From UBA1240 sp045599185 (lineage in GTDB: Bacteria > Spirochaetota > Spirochaetia > Treponematales > Treponemataceae): 64,000 bases of DNA. Shown here one piece after another: positions 50,858 to 59,331 of the stretch (positions within the stretch are counted from its first letter, which is position 1; the number at the start of each line of letters is the position of its first letter). Position numbers and translations under genes: made by a program. The notes under the pieces are model-generated. The model was not told the origin of the DNA. It was given only the letters and a program-made list of their open reading frames with translations, and made no database searches. The stretch is taken from contig JAZRVO010000012.1 of NCBI GenBank assembly GCA_045599185.1, positions 186,001-250,000 of the forward strand, written 5' to 3'.

Positions 50858-52309
50858 ATGCTTTTTAATTCATTTAAGTTCCTTCTGTTTTTTCCGGTTC
50901 TGCTTGTTTTTTATTTTGCGCTGCCGGCAAAACTTAAAAACTGGTGGCTGCTAATTTGCAGCTATTATTTTTACATGAGCTGGAATGCGGTATACGGCAT
51001 TCTGCTTTTTGCCTGCACGCTGGTTTCATACGCTGGTGCGCTGCTTATTCAAAACACGGACGAGCAGAAAACGCGTACGCGTAAAATTGTTTTATGGGTA
51101 ACGCTGGTTCTGATTTTTTCTGCGCTGTTTTTTTACAAATACACAAATTTCTTTCTTAAAAATCTGTTCAGGGTGCTGAATATTGCCGGCATAAACGGCA
51201 TTTTTAATGGTGAAGCGCCCCAGTTTGACATTATTCTGCCGGTTGGCATTTCATTTTTTACTTTTCAGGCTGCCGGTTATGTTATTGACGTTTACAGAAA
51301 AGAACTTGGCTGTGAGCGCAATTTTTTCCGTTATGCGCTTTTCGTTTCGTTTTTTCCACAGCTTGTGGCAGGGCCAATTGAACGCAGTAAAAATTTACTG
51401 AAGCAATTTGAAAGTGCCAAAACTTTTGATTTTAATCGCGCCAAAGACGGCGTGTTCATTATGATTTGGGGCTATTTCCTTAAAATGGTGCTGGCAGACC
51501 GTGCTGCGCTTTTTGTTGATAAAGTTTATTCGCATATTTATGAAATGGACGGCGTAGCACTGATTGTGGCGACCATTTTTTTCTCGTTTCAAATTTACGG
51601 CGATTTTTGCGGCTATTCGCTTATTGCAAAAGGAGCTGCAAAGATTTTAGGTTTTGACCTTATGGACAATTTTAAAAGTCCGTACTGTGCCTTAAATGTT
51701 CAGGATTTCTGGCGGAGATGGCATATTTCCCTTAGCACATGGTTCCGCGACTATGTGTATTTTCCACTTGGCGGCAGCAGGGGGACCAAATTGCGCACTT
51801 ACACAAACATTATGATTGTTATGACTTTAAGCGGTTTGTGGCATGGTGCAGGCTGGAATTTTATTGCATGGGGAATGCTGCATGGTGCGTTGCAGATTGT
51901 GGACAGAATTACCATAAAGTTTCAGGAAAAATTGCCGGAAATAATCCGGCGGTTTTATACGTTTTTCTGGATAGCCATCGGCTGGTGTTTTTTCAGGGCG
52001 TGGTCAATTGGTTCTGCCTTGCACGCCGTAAAAAAAATGCTTATGGCCGTAATTGCACCGGGGAAGGTGAATATTTCTTGGGTGTGGGAATATTACACGA
52101 ATGACATAAAGTTTGTATGGCTTTTTATTTTGGTGCTTTTAGTAGTAGAAGCGTTGAATTATAAGGGAATTTGTGTGCGTAAATATTTGCAGAAATGCAG
52201 TGCCATTACGCAGATTTTGGCAGTTGCTTTTAGCGTAGTGCTTATTGTTGCCATTGGTGTTTGGGGAGGAGAATATAATGCAGCAAACTTTATCTACTTC
52301 CAGTTTTAA
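50858..52309 (+). CDS. MBOAT family O-acyltransferase
   Basis: A 483-residue inner-membrane protein with about 10-11 hydrophobic segments that transfers acyl groups across the membrane to a surface polymer. Family landmarks: PVGISFFTFQAAGYVIDVYR, PQLVAGPIERSKNLL, WRRWHISLSTWFRDYVYFPLGGSR and LSGLWHGAGWNFIAWGMLHG with the catalytic His. AlgI/DltB-like. It pairs with the following SGNH-type protein as in alginate and other polysaccharide acetylation systems. The acceptor polymer is unknown. Confidence 0.93.
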   Translation: MLFNSFKFLLFFPVLLVFYFALPAKLKNWWLLICSYYFYMSWNAVYGILLFACTLVSYAGALLIQNTDEQKTRTRKIVLWVTLVLIFSALFFYKYTNFFLKNLFRVLNIAGINGIFNGEAPQFDIILPVGISFFTFQAAGYVIDVYRKELGCERNFFRYALFVSFFPQLVAGPIERSKNLLKQFESAKTFDFNRAKDGVFIMIWGYFLKMVLADRAALFVDKVYSHIYEMDGVALIVATIFFSFQIYGDFCGYSLIAKGAAKILGFDLMDNFKSPYCALNVQDFWRRWHISLSTWFRDYVYFPLGGSRGTKLRTYTNIMIVMTLSGLWHGAGWNFIAWGMLHGALQIVDRITIKFQEKLPEIIRRFYTFFWIAIGWCFFRAWSIGSALHAVKKMLMAVIAPGKVNISWVWEYYTNDIKFVWLFILVLLVVEALNYKGICVRKYLQKCSAITQILAVAFSVVLIVAIGVWGGEYNAANFIYFQF

Positions 52310-53603
52310 GACAAAAATTCTTCGTATTATTGCAGTGCTGGTTACGCTTGCCCTTATTGCCGGCGGAATTTGGGTTCTTTCCAGAATGGTTAGAAGAGAT
52401 GAAACTTTCATTCATAATGAAGCTTTTTTTTCTGAAAAAAATGACTTTGATGTTATCTTTTTAGGTTCAAGTCATATGCTTAATGCTGTTTTTCCCATGC
52501 AGCTTTATAAAGATTATGGAATTGTTTCTTATAATTTGGCATATCATGGAGCTGGTGGTAAAGCTTCTATAAAAGAACTGATTTTGGCTAATAAATATCA
52601 TGATTTTAAAATAGCTGTATTGGATATGTTTAGCGCAAGTGTAAAACGTTATCAATTACCTTATATACATGATATGTATGATTATTTTCCATTTTCCAAA
52701 ACAAAATTGGAGGTTCTTGATTTTTTGAATGAAAAAGAGAAAATGGAAATGATTTTTCCGTTTTCGTTATACCATAACAGGCTTTTATCTGAGGAAAATA
52801 TATTTTTATCTTTCTATGATTTTAATGTTAAAGGGTATGAAAAAGGTGCTGAATACAGACCTGCTGTTGAAAGGAATCAGTATTTAAGAAATCCTAATGA
52901 TTTTAGAAATACAGACTATGACGAAAGTTTGTATGATGAATATAAAAGTGTTATTTTGGAATTTGTAAATTATTGTAATTCTAATTCAATATTGCCGGTT
53001 CTGGTATATATACCGCCTTATTCAAGTATTCCCATAATAAAGGAAGCAAATTTAGTTTCTAAAATAGCTGATGATTTAAATGTGCTGTTTTACGGTTTAG
53101 GCTATGAAAATGTTATAGATACAGATACAGATTTATTTAACTGTTTCTTAAAAGAAAAAACTGATTATTTGTCAGTTTATGACAACTCTCACCTTAATCC
53201 ATCCGGTGCGCGCAAAGTAACCGATTACATTGGCAATATTCTTCGGAACGATTTTAACGTGCCAGACCACCGTGGCGAAGCTGCCTATGCCAAATGGGAC
53301 GAAGACTATAAAGAATACCGCAATTATATTTTTGGCAAAATGCGCGGACTTAACGATTTTGACACTCTTTTAATGTCATGCAATTTTGCAGATATTTCCG
53401 TAAAGCTTTTTACCGCGGAAAATGTTACTTTTGATAGTGTGGAACAAAAACTTATTGCCCAGTTAAAAGACAATATAGAAATTATCCCAGTATCCGGCGA
53501 AGAAACGGATTATACGCTTCGCATTGCCGTTACGGATGACGTTACCGGTGAAATGATAACGGAAAAATCTTTTAATATTGGCAGCGCCTTTCACGCAAAG
53601 TAA
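52278..53603 (+). CDS. SGNH-like extracytoplasmic protein paired with MBOAT; mosaic composition
   Basis: A 441-residue protein with an N-terminal TM anchor (about 15-35). VIFLGSSHML (catalytic Ser region) and NSHLNPSGAR (Asp/His region) indicate an SGNH/GDSL fold like AlgJ/AlgX-type O-acetyltransferases; it probably finishes the acyl transfer begun by MBOAT. The start at 52278 has GGAGGAG 8 bases upstream and overlaps the MBOAT gene by 32 bases. Sampled lines fall to roughly 27-33% GC (52441-53180), then jump to about 48% from 53200; codon use changes too, suggesting an imported central segment. Confidence 0.8.
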   Translation: MQQTLSTSSFKTKILRIIAVLVTLALIAGGIWVLSRMVRRDETFIHNEAFFSEKNDFDVIFLGSSHMLNAVFPMQLYKDYGIVSYNLAYHGAGGKASIKELILANKYHDFKIAVLDMFSASVKRYQLPYIHDMYDYFPFSKTKLEVLDFLNEKEKMEMIFPFSLYHNRLLSEENIFLSFYDFNVKGYEKGAEYRPAVERNQYLRNPNDFRNTDYDESLYDEYKSVILEFVNYCNSNSILPVLVYIPPYSSIPIIKEANLVSKIADDLNVLFYGLGYENVIDTDTDLFNCFLKEKTDYLSVYDNSHLNPSGARKVTDYIGNILRNDFNVPDHRGEAAYAKWDEDYKEYRNYIFGKMRGLNDFDTLLMSCNFADISVKLFTAENVTFDSVEQKLIAQLKDNIEIIPVSGEETDYTLRIAVTDDVTGEMITEKSFNIGSAFHAK

Positions 53604-53613
53604 AATGGAAATT

Positions 53614-53727
53614 TTGTCATTTCGACCGAAGTGGAGAAATATAAAAAACTTTGTCATGCTGAATTTAGTTCAGCATCTTATTTGTTAGCAAAAGCAGATT
53701 CCGGGTCAAGCCCGGAATGACAAAACT
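53614..53727. repeat. Composite GTCAT palindromic repeat
   Basis: Starts TTTTGTCATTTCGACC, then TTTGTCATGCTGAA with TTCAGCA forming one hairpin, and TTCCGGG/CCCGGAA forming another before ATGACAAAA. The outer GTCAT/ATGAC arms enclose the whole second part. It follows the SGNH gene. Related copies are at 48.8 kb and 3.14 kb. Such elements are common non-coding repeats; no transposase is nearby. Confidence 0.7.
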
Positions 53728-53771
53728 TTAAAATTTTTATCCAGCCCAAATAACCGGCACAATATGGAATT

Positions 53772-54413
53772 TTACAATTCTTCTAGAAGTTCCGGCAGCT
53801 GGTAAATTGAATTGATGCGCAGGTAGGGCTGGGCGCTGTGCTTGTTGTTCTGGTCTACCAGAATGGCTTTGCCGCCAAGTTCGCTGTAGCCTTTAATGTA
53901 TTTTACGTAATCGTCTATAAACAAAGTTTCTTCTACCGTAAAGCCTGCCTGTTCAATTGGGCGCAAATAAGCGGCTGGGGCAGGCTTGCCCTGCAAACCG
54001 TTGCTGCGCAGGTCGCAAATAACTTTAAAAAGGTCCAGCACTTTTAAACGCTTCAAAATGCGTTCTGCGTGTTCGTAGGGCGCGTTAGTCAAAAGGCTCA
54101 TTGGCATGTTAAGCGAAAGCAAAAACGGCCGCAGGTTTTCGTCCAGCGGAACTTCCGTTTTTTCTTCCGGCGGATGAACTGCAGCAAAAAACTGTTCCCG
54201 TCCTTCTGCCGTTAACCCGTGTTCGCCAGTAAGCCATTCCAAGGTTGTGCCAAAATGTTTCAGGCCTTCCTGCCGTCTTTCGGCGGCTTCTTCAGGTTCA
54301 ACCTGCAAATAATTTGCCACAAAGCCAGTCATTCGCTTAGTAATATTTGCGTTTATTGGTGCGGAACTTGGATAAAGCGTGTTGTCAAGGTCAAAAAGCA
54401 GATGCCTAATCAT
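53772..54413 (-). CDS. HAD-superfamily hydrolase, pyrimidine 5'-nucleotidase-like
   Basis: A 213-residue HAD phosphatase. Motif I HLLFDLDNTLYPSSAPI (nucleophile and acid Asp), motif II LLTNAP, Lys region GKPAPAAYLRPI, motif IV FIDDYVKYIKG. The DNTLYP motif is typical of SDT1/YjjG-type pyrimidine nucleotidases. Substrate not proven. Its ATG follows the pfkA stop with no gap, so the two are cotranscribed. Confidence 0.88.
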   Translation of the reverse strand: MIRHLLFDLDNTLYPSSAPINANITKRMTGFVANYLQVEPEEAAERRQEGLKHFGTTLEWLTGEHGLTAEGREQFFAAVHPPEEKTEVPLDENLRPFLLSLNMPMSLLTNAPYEHAERILKRLKVLDLFKVICDLRSNGLQGKPAPAAYLRPIEQAGFTVEETLFIDDYVKYIKGYSELGGKAILVDQNNKHSAQPYLRINSIYQLPELLEEL

Positions 54414-55499
54414 TCAGTCTCCAAAACAGGTGCCAACCGCTCTTCCGGCTTTTATAAGTTCGTGGTCAAAAGGCACTTTTTTAATTTTGCCGCTAACGTC
54501 TTCCAGCGGCACGGCGCAAATGCTTTCATTTTGAATGGCAACCATTTTGCCAAATTCGCCCCGGGCTGCCATGTGTGCAGCGTGAACGCCTAGGCGCGTT
54601 GCAAGCACACGGTCGTAAGGCACGGGCGTACCGCCGCGCTGCAAATAGCCCAAAACCGTTACCCGCGATTCAAGGTCGGTAGCACTTTCCAGTTCCTTTG
54701 CAACCCGGTAGCCAATTGAATAATTCATGTCCGAACGTAGTTTCTTGAATTCCTTTTTGCCCAGTGCCGCTTCTTCCAGATTTTTTGCGCCTTCTGCAAC
54801 AACCACAATAGAAAAATTCTTTCCTTCCTGCTTGCGCTTAAGCAGATGCCTGGCAATACTGTTTATGTTGTACGGAATTTCCGGAATTAGTATTACGTCG
54901 CCGCCGCCTGCAATGCCTGCGTACAAGCCCAGCCAGCCGGCCTTGTGCCCCATTACTTCAATAACCATAATGCGGTTGTGGCTGTGGGCCGTTGTATGCA
55001 GCCGGTCAATTGCTTCTGTTGCCACGTTTACCGCACTGTGAAATCCGAACGTAACATCCGTTCCAACAAGGTCGTTGTCAATGGTTTTGGGCACGCCAAT
55101 AATGTTCAGGCCTTCCTTGTAAAGCAGGTGTCCGGTTGTGTTGGTACCGTTGCCGCCAAGTACGCAAAGGGCATCTAGTCCGAATTTTTTATAGTTACTG
55201 ATAATTGATTCAACTGGTGTTTTTCCCGTTTTCGGGTCTTTTTCTGGATTTTTAAATGGTTTTTCGCGGCTGGTGCCAAGCATTGTGCCGCCGCGGGTTA
55301 AAAGGCCGGTAAGTTCGTAGGCCGTTATTTCTTCAGCGTTGCCGTCAATTAAGCCCCTAAACCCTTCCTTTATGCCCAAAACACGCATGCCATATTCTTC
55401 CATGGCGGTACGGGCAATTCCGCGTATGGCCGCGTTCAAACCCGGCGCATCGCCCCCAGAAGTTAATATACCGATTGTTTTTCTATCAGAAGTTTTCAA
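54414..55499 (-). CDS. pfkA: 6-phosphofructokinase (ATP-PFK group with Lys in the PKTIDND loop)
   Basis: Phosphorylates fructose 6-phosphate, the committed step of glycolysis. It is 361 residues: GGDAPGLNAAIRG (about 12-24), LGGNGTNTTG, PKTIDNDLVG, MGHKAGWLGLYAGIAGG and YLQRGGTPVPYDR. In the phosphate-donor loop Gly follows Asn (E. coli GGDG reads GGNG), and PKTIDND has Lys. G-plus-K combinations are usually ATP-using, while PPi enzymes have Asp-plus-Lys; the donor should be confirmed. The start codon is TTG (55499) with GGAG upstream. Divergent from the PAP2 gene. Confidence 0.92.
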   Translation of the reverse strand: MKTSDRKTIGILTSGGDAPGLNAAIRGIARTAMEEYGMRVLGIKEGFRGLIDGNAEEITAYELTGLLTRGGTMLGTSREKPFKNPEKDPKTGKTPVESIISNYKKFGLDALCVLGGNGTNTTGHLLYKEGLNIIGVPKTIDNDLVGTDVTFGFHSAVNVATEAIDRLHTTAHSHNRIMVIEVMGHKAGWLGLYAGIAGGGDVILIPEIPYNINSIARHLLKRKQEGKNFSIVVVAEGAKNLEEAALGKKEFKKLRSDMNYSIGYRVAKELESATDLESRVTVLGYLQRGGTPVPYDRVLATRLGVHAAHMAARGEFGKMVAIQNESICAVPLEDVSGKIKKVPFDHELIKAGRAVGTCFGD

Positions 55500-55584
55500 A
55501 ATGTCTCCGTTTGCTTTGCTGTTTTGCCAAAATTATTGTACTATGTATTGAAAAATTTCACATCAACAATTTTTGGGGTAATGG

Positions 55585-56541
55585 ATGTTTTACGAAACTT
55601 ATAAAGGAATTTATTCCTGGGGGCTGGAAGTAATAAAGGCAATGCAGACTGCTGCAACTCCGGGCTTAAATGCTTTTGTAGCAGCGTTTACAAATATTGG
55701 CGGCGTATATTTTTATCTGCTGGCCATGTGCGTTTTGTACTGGTGCTTTGACGAAAAGCGCGGTTTTAGAATTACCTACGTAATGCTTTTAAGTACCGGC
55801 GTTAACTTAATAATTAAAGACATTCTTAAAGTTCTTCGTCCTTACCAGATTGATTCTAGCGTAAAAGTGATTGAAGAAACTGAATATTCTACGCCAAGCG
55901 GACACGCCCAAAGCACGGCTTGTTTCTGGCCGCTTTTTATGTTCGATTATTCAAAAGATTTTGGCAAAAAATGGAAAACGTGGGCGTGGATTTTAACTTT
56001 TGCAATGCCGCTTATAATTGGCATTACAAGGCCTTTTTTGGGCGTTCATTATCCGACTGATGTTTTTTTAGGATGGTTTTTGGGTGCAATTTTTGCCGTT
56101 ATAGGGCTTTTTATTGCGCCAAAATTTGGTGAACTGGTAAAAAAACTGCCGCAGTCGCCAAAAATCCTTTGCTGCGCGCTTCTTCCGTTCCTTATGCTTG
56201 TAATGAACAAAACCCTTACTGTCATTCCGGGAATGCTTTTTGGAATTGGCGTTGGCTATGTTTATCTGGACAATTTGGGCGGTTTTTGCGCTAAAAGCGG
56301 CACGTGGTGGCAAAAAGTGCTGCGTTTTGCAATTGGCGCAGCCGGGGCAGCATTGCTTATGGTACTTTTCAAAATGCCTGCAAAAAGCAGCCAGTATTAT
56401 AACCTGCTGCATTTTGCAAAATACGCACTTATTGGTGCTTGGTGTGCTTTGGGCGCGCCAGTGGTTTTTGTTGTGCTTAAACTTGCTAAAAAAACACAAA
56501 GTGCAGCATCAGCAGAAAAAACAGAAAAAGTAGAAGAATAA
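55585..56541 (+). CDS. PAP2-family membrane phosphatase
   Basis: A 318-residue membrane protein with about seven hydrophobic segments. The three PAP2 motifs are seen: KDILKVLRPY (Lys...Arg-Pro), PSGHAQST and TRPFLGVHYPTDVFLGW (catalytic His). Likely dephosphorylates a lipid or polyprenyl phosphate at the periplasmic face. Coupled by 1 base spacing to mnmE without a functional link. Confidence 0.9.
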   Translation: MFYETYKGIYSWGLEVIKAMQTAATPGLNAFVAAFTNIGGVYFYLLAMCVLYWCFDEKRGFRITYVMLLSTGVNLIIKDILKVLRPYQIDSSVKVIEETEYSTPSGHAQSTACFWPLFMFDYSKDFGKKWKTWAWILTFAMPLIIGITRPFLGVHYPTDVFLGWFLGAIFAVIGLFIAPKFGELVKKLPQSPKILCCALLPFLMLVMNKTLTVIPGMLFGIGVGYVYLDNLGGFCAKSGTWWQKVLRFAIGAAGAALLMVLFKMPAKSSQYYNLLHFAKYALIGAWCALGAPVVFVVLKLAKKTQSAASAEKTEKVEE

Positions 56542-56542
56542 A

Positions 56543-57955
56543 ATGGCAAAAGAAACATATACACCGGAAGAACCAATTGCCGCCATTGCTACGGCTTTAG
56601 TGCCTGCCGCATTGGGCATTGTGCGCACAAGCGGTAAAAACTGCGTTGAACTGGTAAGCAAGGCATTCAGCCGGCCAAAAGCCCTTAATGCGGCATCTGG
56701 CAATTCACTTGTTTACGGCTGGATTATTGATTCTGAAACCGGCGGTAAAATTGATGAAGTAATGCTTGGCGTTTACCGCAACGGCAAAAGCTTTACCGGC
56801 GAAGAAATGGTAGAAATTTACTGCCACGGCGGCACTTCTACGGTTTTGGGCGTTTACAACCAGATGCTTAAAGTGGGCTTTAGGGCTGCAAACCGTGGCG
56901 AATATACGTTCAGGGCGTTTATAAACGGCAAGGCCGACCTTACAAAAGCCGAAGCCGTAAGAGAAATTATCGGCGCAAAAACAGACCAAAGCCGCAGCCG
57001 TGCCGCCGAACGCTTGCAGGGCGCATTAAACAGCGAAATTTCTTCCATAAAGGCAGAACTACTGCACCAGATTGCTTCAATTGAAGTGGGCATTGAATAC
57101 CCGGAAGACGAACACAATATTACGGAAGAAATTGATTTTTCCGCGCTGGATTCAATTAACCGCAAGCTTAAAACCCTGGCAGCCAGCTGGGCAACCGAAA
57201 AACTGTATCAGGATGGTGCAGCTGTGGTTCTTTGCGGCAAAACCAACGCCGGTAAATCAAGCCTTTTTAACATTCTTTTGAAGGAAGAAAGGGCAATTGT
57301 AAGCGACATTCACGGCACAACCCGGGACTGGATTGAAAGCTGGGCAAATTTTGACGGAATTCCCGTGCGGCTTTTTGACACCGCCGGTTTGCGCCAGACC
57401 GAAGACGTTATAGAGCAGAACGGCGTTGAACGGACGAAGGAACTTTTGCCGCAAGCTGATTTGGTTATGTACGTGCTGGATTCTTCTGCCGGATTAAGCG
57501 GTGAAGACGCAGAGTTTTTGAACGAACTTTTGGGCGAAAACGAAAAAGGACAGAAAGTTCTGCTGGTTTTGAACAAATGCGACAAAATTCAAAACGGCGA
57601 AGCTTTGGTTGAAGAATTAAAGGCAAAATTTGGCGGCTTTAATTTTGTAAGCGTAAGCGCAAAAAGCGGTACCGGCTTAAAAGAACTTACAAACACGGTT
57701 GCTTCACTTCTGCAAAAAAGCGATGCAGGCGAAAATTCTACCATTGGGCTTGGCAGCAGGCGGCAAAAACAGGCAGTTGAAGAAGCAATTGACAGTTTGA
57801 ACCACGCTTTAAGCTGCGCAGCCCTAGGTTTTGGAAGCGATGCCGTTGTGCAGGACATTGAAGACGCGCTGGCAAGCCTTGGCGAATTAACCGGCGAAGT
57901 TACCAGCGATGACATTTTGCAAAGCGTGTTCAGTGCTTTTTGTGTTGGCAAGTAG
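56543..57955 (+). CDS. mnmE: tRNA modification GTPase MnmE
   Basis: Works with MnmG to make 5-carboxymethylaminomethyluridine at wobble U34. It is 470 residues: N-terminal tetrahydrofolate-binding domain (about 1-120), helical domain, inserted G domain with P-loop GKTNAGKSS (from residue 232), TTRDW, DTAGLR and NKCD, and the C-terminal FCVGK that carries the essential Cys. Intact. Two DnaA-box-like sequences follow the gene. Confidence 0.96.
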   Translation: MAKETYTPEEPIAAIATALVPAALGIVRTSGKNCVELVSKAFSRPKALNAASGNSLVYGWIIDSETGGKIDEVMLGVYRNGKSFTGEEMVEIYCHGGTSTVLGVYNQMLKVGFRAANRGEYTFRAFINGKADLTKAEAVREIIGAKTDQSRSRAAERLQGALNSEISSIKAELLHQIASIEVGIEYPEDEHNITEEIDFSALDSINRKLKTLAASWATEKLYQDGAAVVLCGKTNAGKSSLFNILLKEERAIVSDIHGTTRDWIESWANFDGIPVRLFDTAGLRQTEDVIEQNGVERTKELLPQADLVMYVLDSSAGLSGEDAEFLNELLGENEKGQKVLLVLNKCDKIQNGEALVEELKAKFGGFNFVSVSAKSGTGLKELTNTVASLLQKSDAGENSTIGLGSRRQKQAVEEAIDSLNHALSCAALGFGSDAVVQDIEDALASLGELTGEVTSDDILQSVFSAFCVGK

Positions 57956-58032
57956 AACAGTTTTATGAACCTTAGGCTTTGTAAAAATTGCCGCGCATAC
58001 GCGCATAAACTGGGCTTTGCACGCGTAAAAAC

Positions 58033-58052
58033 TGTTGAAAACTTGTGGAAAA
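58033..58052. other. 11-bp-spaced pair of DnaA-box-like nonamers after mnmE
   Basis: TGTTGAAAA (58033-58041) and TGTGGAAAA (58044-58052), the same two forms seen in oriC, lie in intergenic DNA with no overlapping gene. The 11-base offset equals that of the pairs in rluA/pepF. Confidence 0.55.
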
Positions 58053-58100
58053 CTAAAAATCAGCAGTTTAGGCTAACTTTTCAGGCGACGTTTTAAACAC

Positions 58101-58136
58101 AAAAAACTGGCTTTTCATCAAAAGTCAGTTTTTTTA
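58101..58136. terminator. Bidirectional terminator between mnmE and the thioesterase gene
   Basis: AAAAAACTGGCTTTT pairs with AAAAGTCAGTTTTTT (one G:U) around a short loop, with T-runs on both strands. Confidence 0.85.
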
Positions 58137-58148
58137 TGCGTGTAAGTG

Positions 58149-58541
58149 TTAAACCCTCATTCCGGAAGTAATGACGACGGCAATTTTATTGCCAAGGTTA
58201 TCGCTGATGTTTATTTGAACCGTAAAAATTGTGCGGCCGCATTTAATTGACTTGCTTTCTGCAATAAGCGTGTCGCCTTTTGCCGTGCCCAAATATGTAA
58301 TCTGGCTTGAAGTCGTTACAACGTGCTGTTCCGGCGTGTTGGTAGTAACTGCAAAAGTAAAGTCTGCCAAAGTAAAAATTACGCCGCCCATAACATGCCC
58401 TGCCGCATTTAAATGTTTCGGTTCAATTTTAAGGCTGCATTTTGAGTAGTTGTCGTCTACGGCTTCAATTTTTATGCCCGTAAGTTCAACGGCATAGTGG
58501 TCGTTCTTAAAATATTCGCTGGCTTTTTCTATGTCTTTCAT
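58149..58541 (-). CDS. PaaI-type hotdog-fold thioesterase
   Basis: A 130-residue acyl-CoA thioesterase-like protein. HVMGGVIFTLADFTFAV is the hotdog helix with the conserved His/Gly/Asp positions; the C-terminal half has TSSQITYLGTAKGDTLIAES. Substrate unknown (phenylacetyl-CoA-type activity in PaaI). AAAGGTG precedes the ATG. mgtC-like gene lies upstream on the same strand, 32 bases away. Confidence 0.88.
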   Translation of the reverse strand: MKDIEKASEYFKNDHYAVELTGIKIEAVDDNYSKCSLKIEPKHLNAAGHVMGGVIFTLADFTFAVTTNTPEQHVVTTSSQITYLGTAKGDTLIAESKSIKCGRTIFTVQINISDNLGNKIAVVITSGMRV

Positions 58542-58573
58542 TAATGCACCTTTTTATTTTTGTCTTGAAGGTT

Positions 58574-59272
58574 TCAGTCCGTCATTTTTATTTTTTCAAC
58601 TGAACCGATTTGCTGCAAGCTGGTGGTAAGGCTGATAATGTCTAAATTTCCCGGCGCTTTTACCGTGTAAGTAAGTCTGAACCGGGTTTCAGTCATGTCC
58701 CGTGAAAAATCAACGTTCATAATGATAAGTCCGTAGCTTTCAAGCAGCTTTTGCAGTGCAGAAAAATCCAGTTCATCGTTGGCAAAAATTAAAACCAGAT
58801 GTTTCTGTCTTCCTGCCGGAAAAAATTTTGCTTCAAAAATTTCAAGTGAACACATTATGAGTACGCATAAAACTACGCAGACAAATGCAACAATCAGCAT
58901 TCCGCAACCAATGGCAATGCCGATTCCTGCGGTTATCCACACGGTTGCTGCGCTGTTAAGGCCGCTTATGTTTAAGCCCTGGTGTAAAATTGCGCCTGCG
59001 CCCAAAAATCCTATTCCCGAAACTATCTGAGCCGCAATACGGGAAGGGTCTCCGCGGCCGGCTGCGTAAACGTTGGGCACATAAATTGAAGCAAGCATCA
59101 TCAGGGTGGAAGCAAGGCAGATTAAAATGTGGGTGCGTAAACCTGCGTTCTGCAGGTGAATTTTCCGTTCAAACCCAAGAATAAAGCCTGCAACGGCGCT
59201 TAGAAAAATGCGCAGAAGCATTACCGGCATTGTCAGTTGTGAAGAGGTAAAAAGTTCTAAAAAGCTCTGCAT
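58574..59272 (-). CDS. MgtC/SapB family membrane protein
   Basis: A 232-residue protein: four or five TM helices in the first 140 residues with the signature FILGFERKIHLQNAGLRTHILICLASTLMML, DPSRIAAQIVSGIGFLGAGAI and AATVWITAGIGIAIGCG, then a cytoplasmic ACT-like C-terminal domain (about 155-232). MgtC links Mg2+ limitation and F-ATPase or cellulose control in pathogens; its role here is unknown. No clear Shine-Dalgarno. Confidence 0.9.
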   Translation of the reverse strand: MQSFLELFTSSQLTMPVMLLRIFLSAVAGFILGFERKIHLQNAGLRTHILICLASTLMMLASIYVPNVYAAGRGDPSRIAAQIVSGIGFLGAGAILHQGLNISGLNSAATVWITAGIGIAIGCGMLIVAFVCVVLCVLIMCSLEIFEAKFFPAGRQKHLVLIFANDELDFSALQKLLESYGLIIMNVDFSRDMTETRFRLTYTVKAPGNLDIISLTTSLQQIGSVEKIKMTD

Positions 59273-59294
59273 TGTGAAAAAATGGAATTCAATT

Positions 59295-59329
59295 TTAAAA
59301 GGCTGCCGCAGTTTGCAGCAGCCTTTTGT
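59295..59329 (-). terminator. Terminator of the SDR-like gene
   Basis: AAAAGGCTGC / GCAGCCTTTT stem with an 11-base loop, next to the stop of the gene at 59332; AT-rich sequence follows on the minus strand. Confidence 0.7.
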
Positions 59330-59331
59330 GC

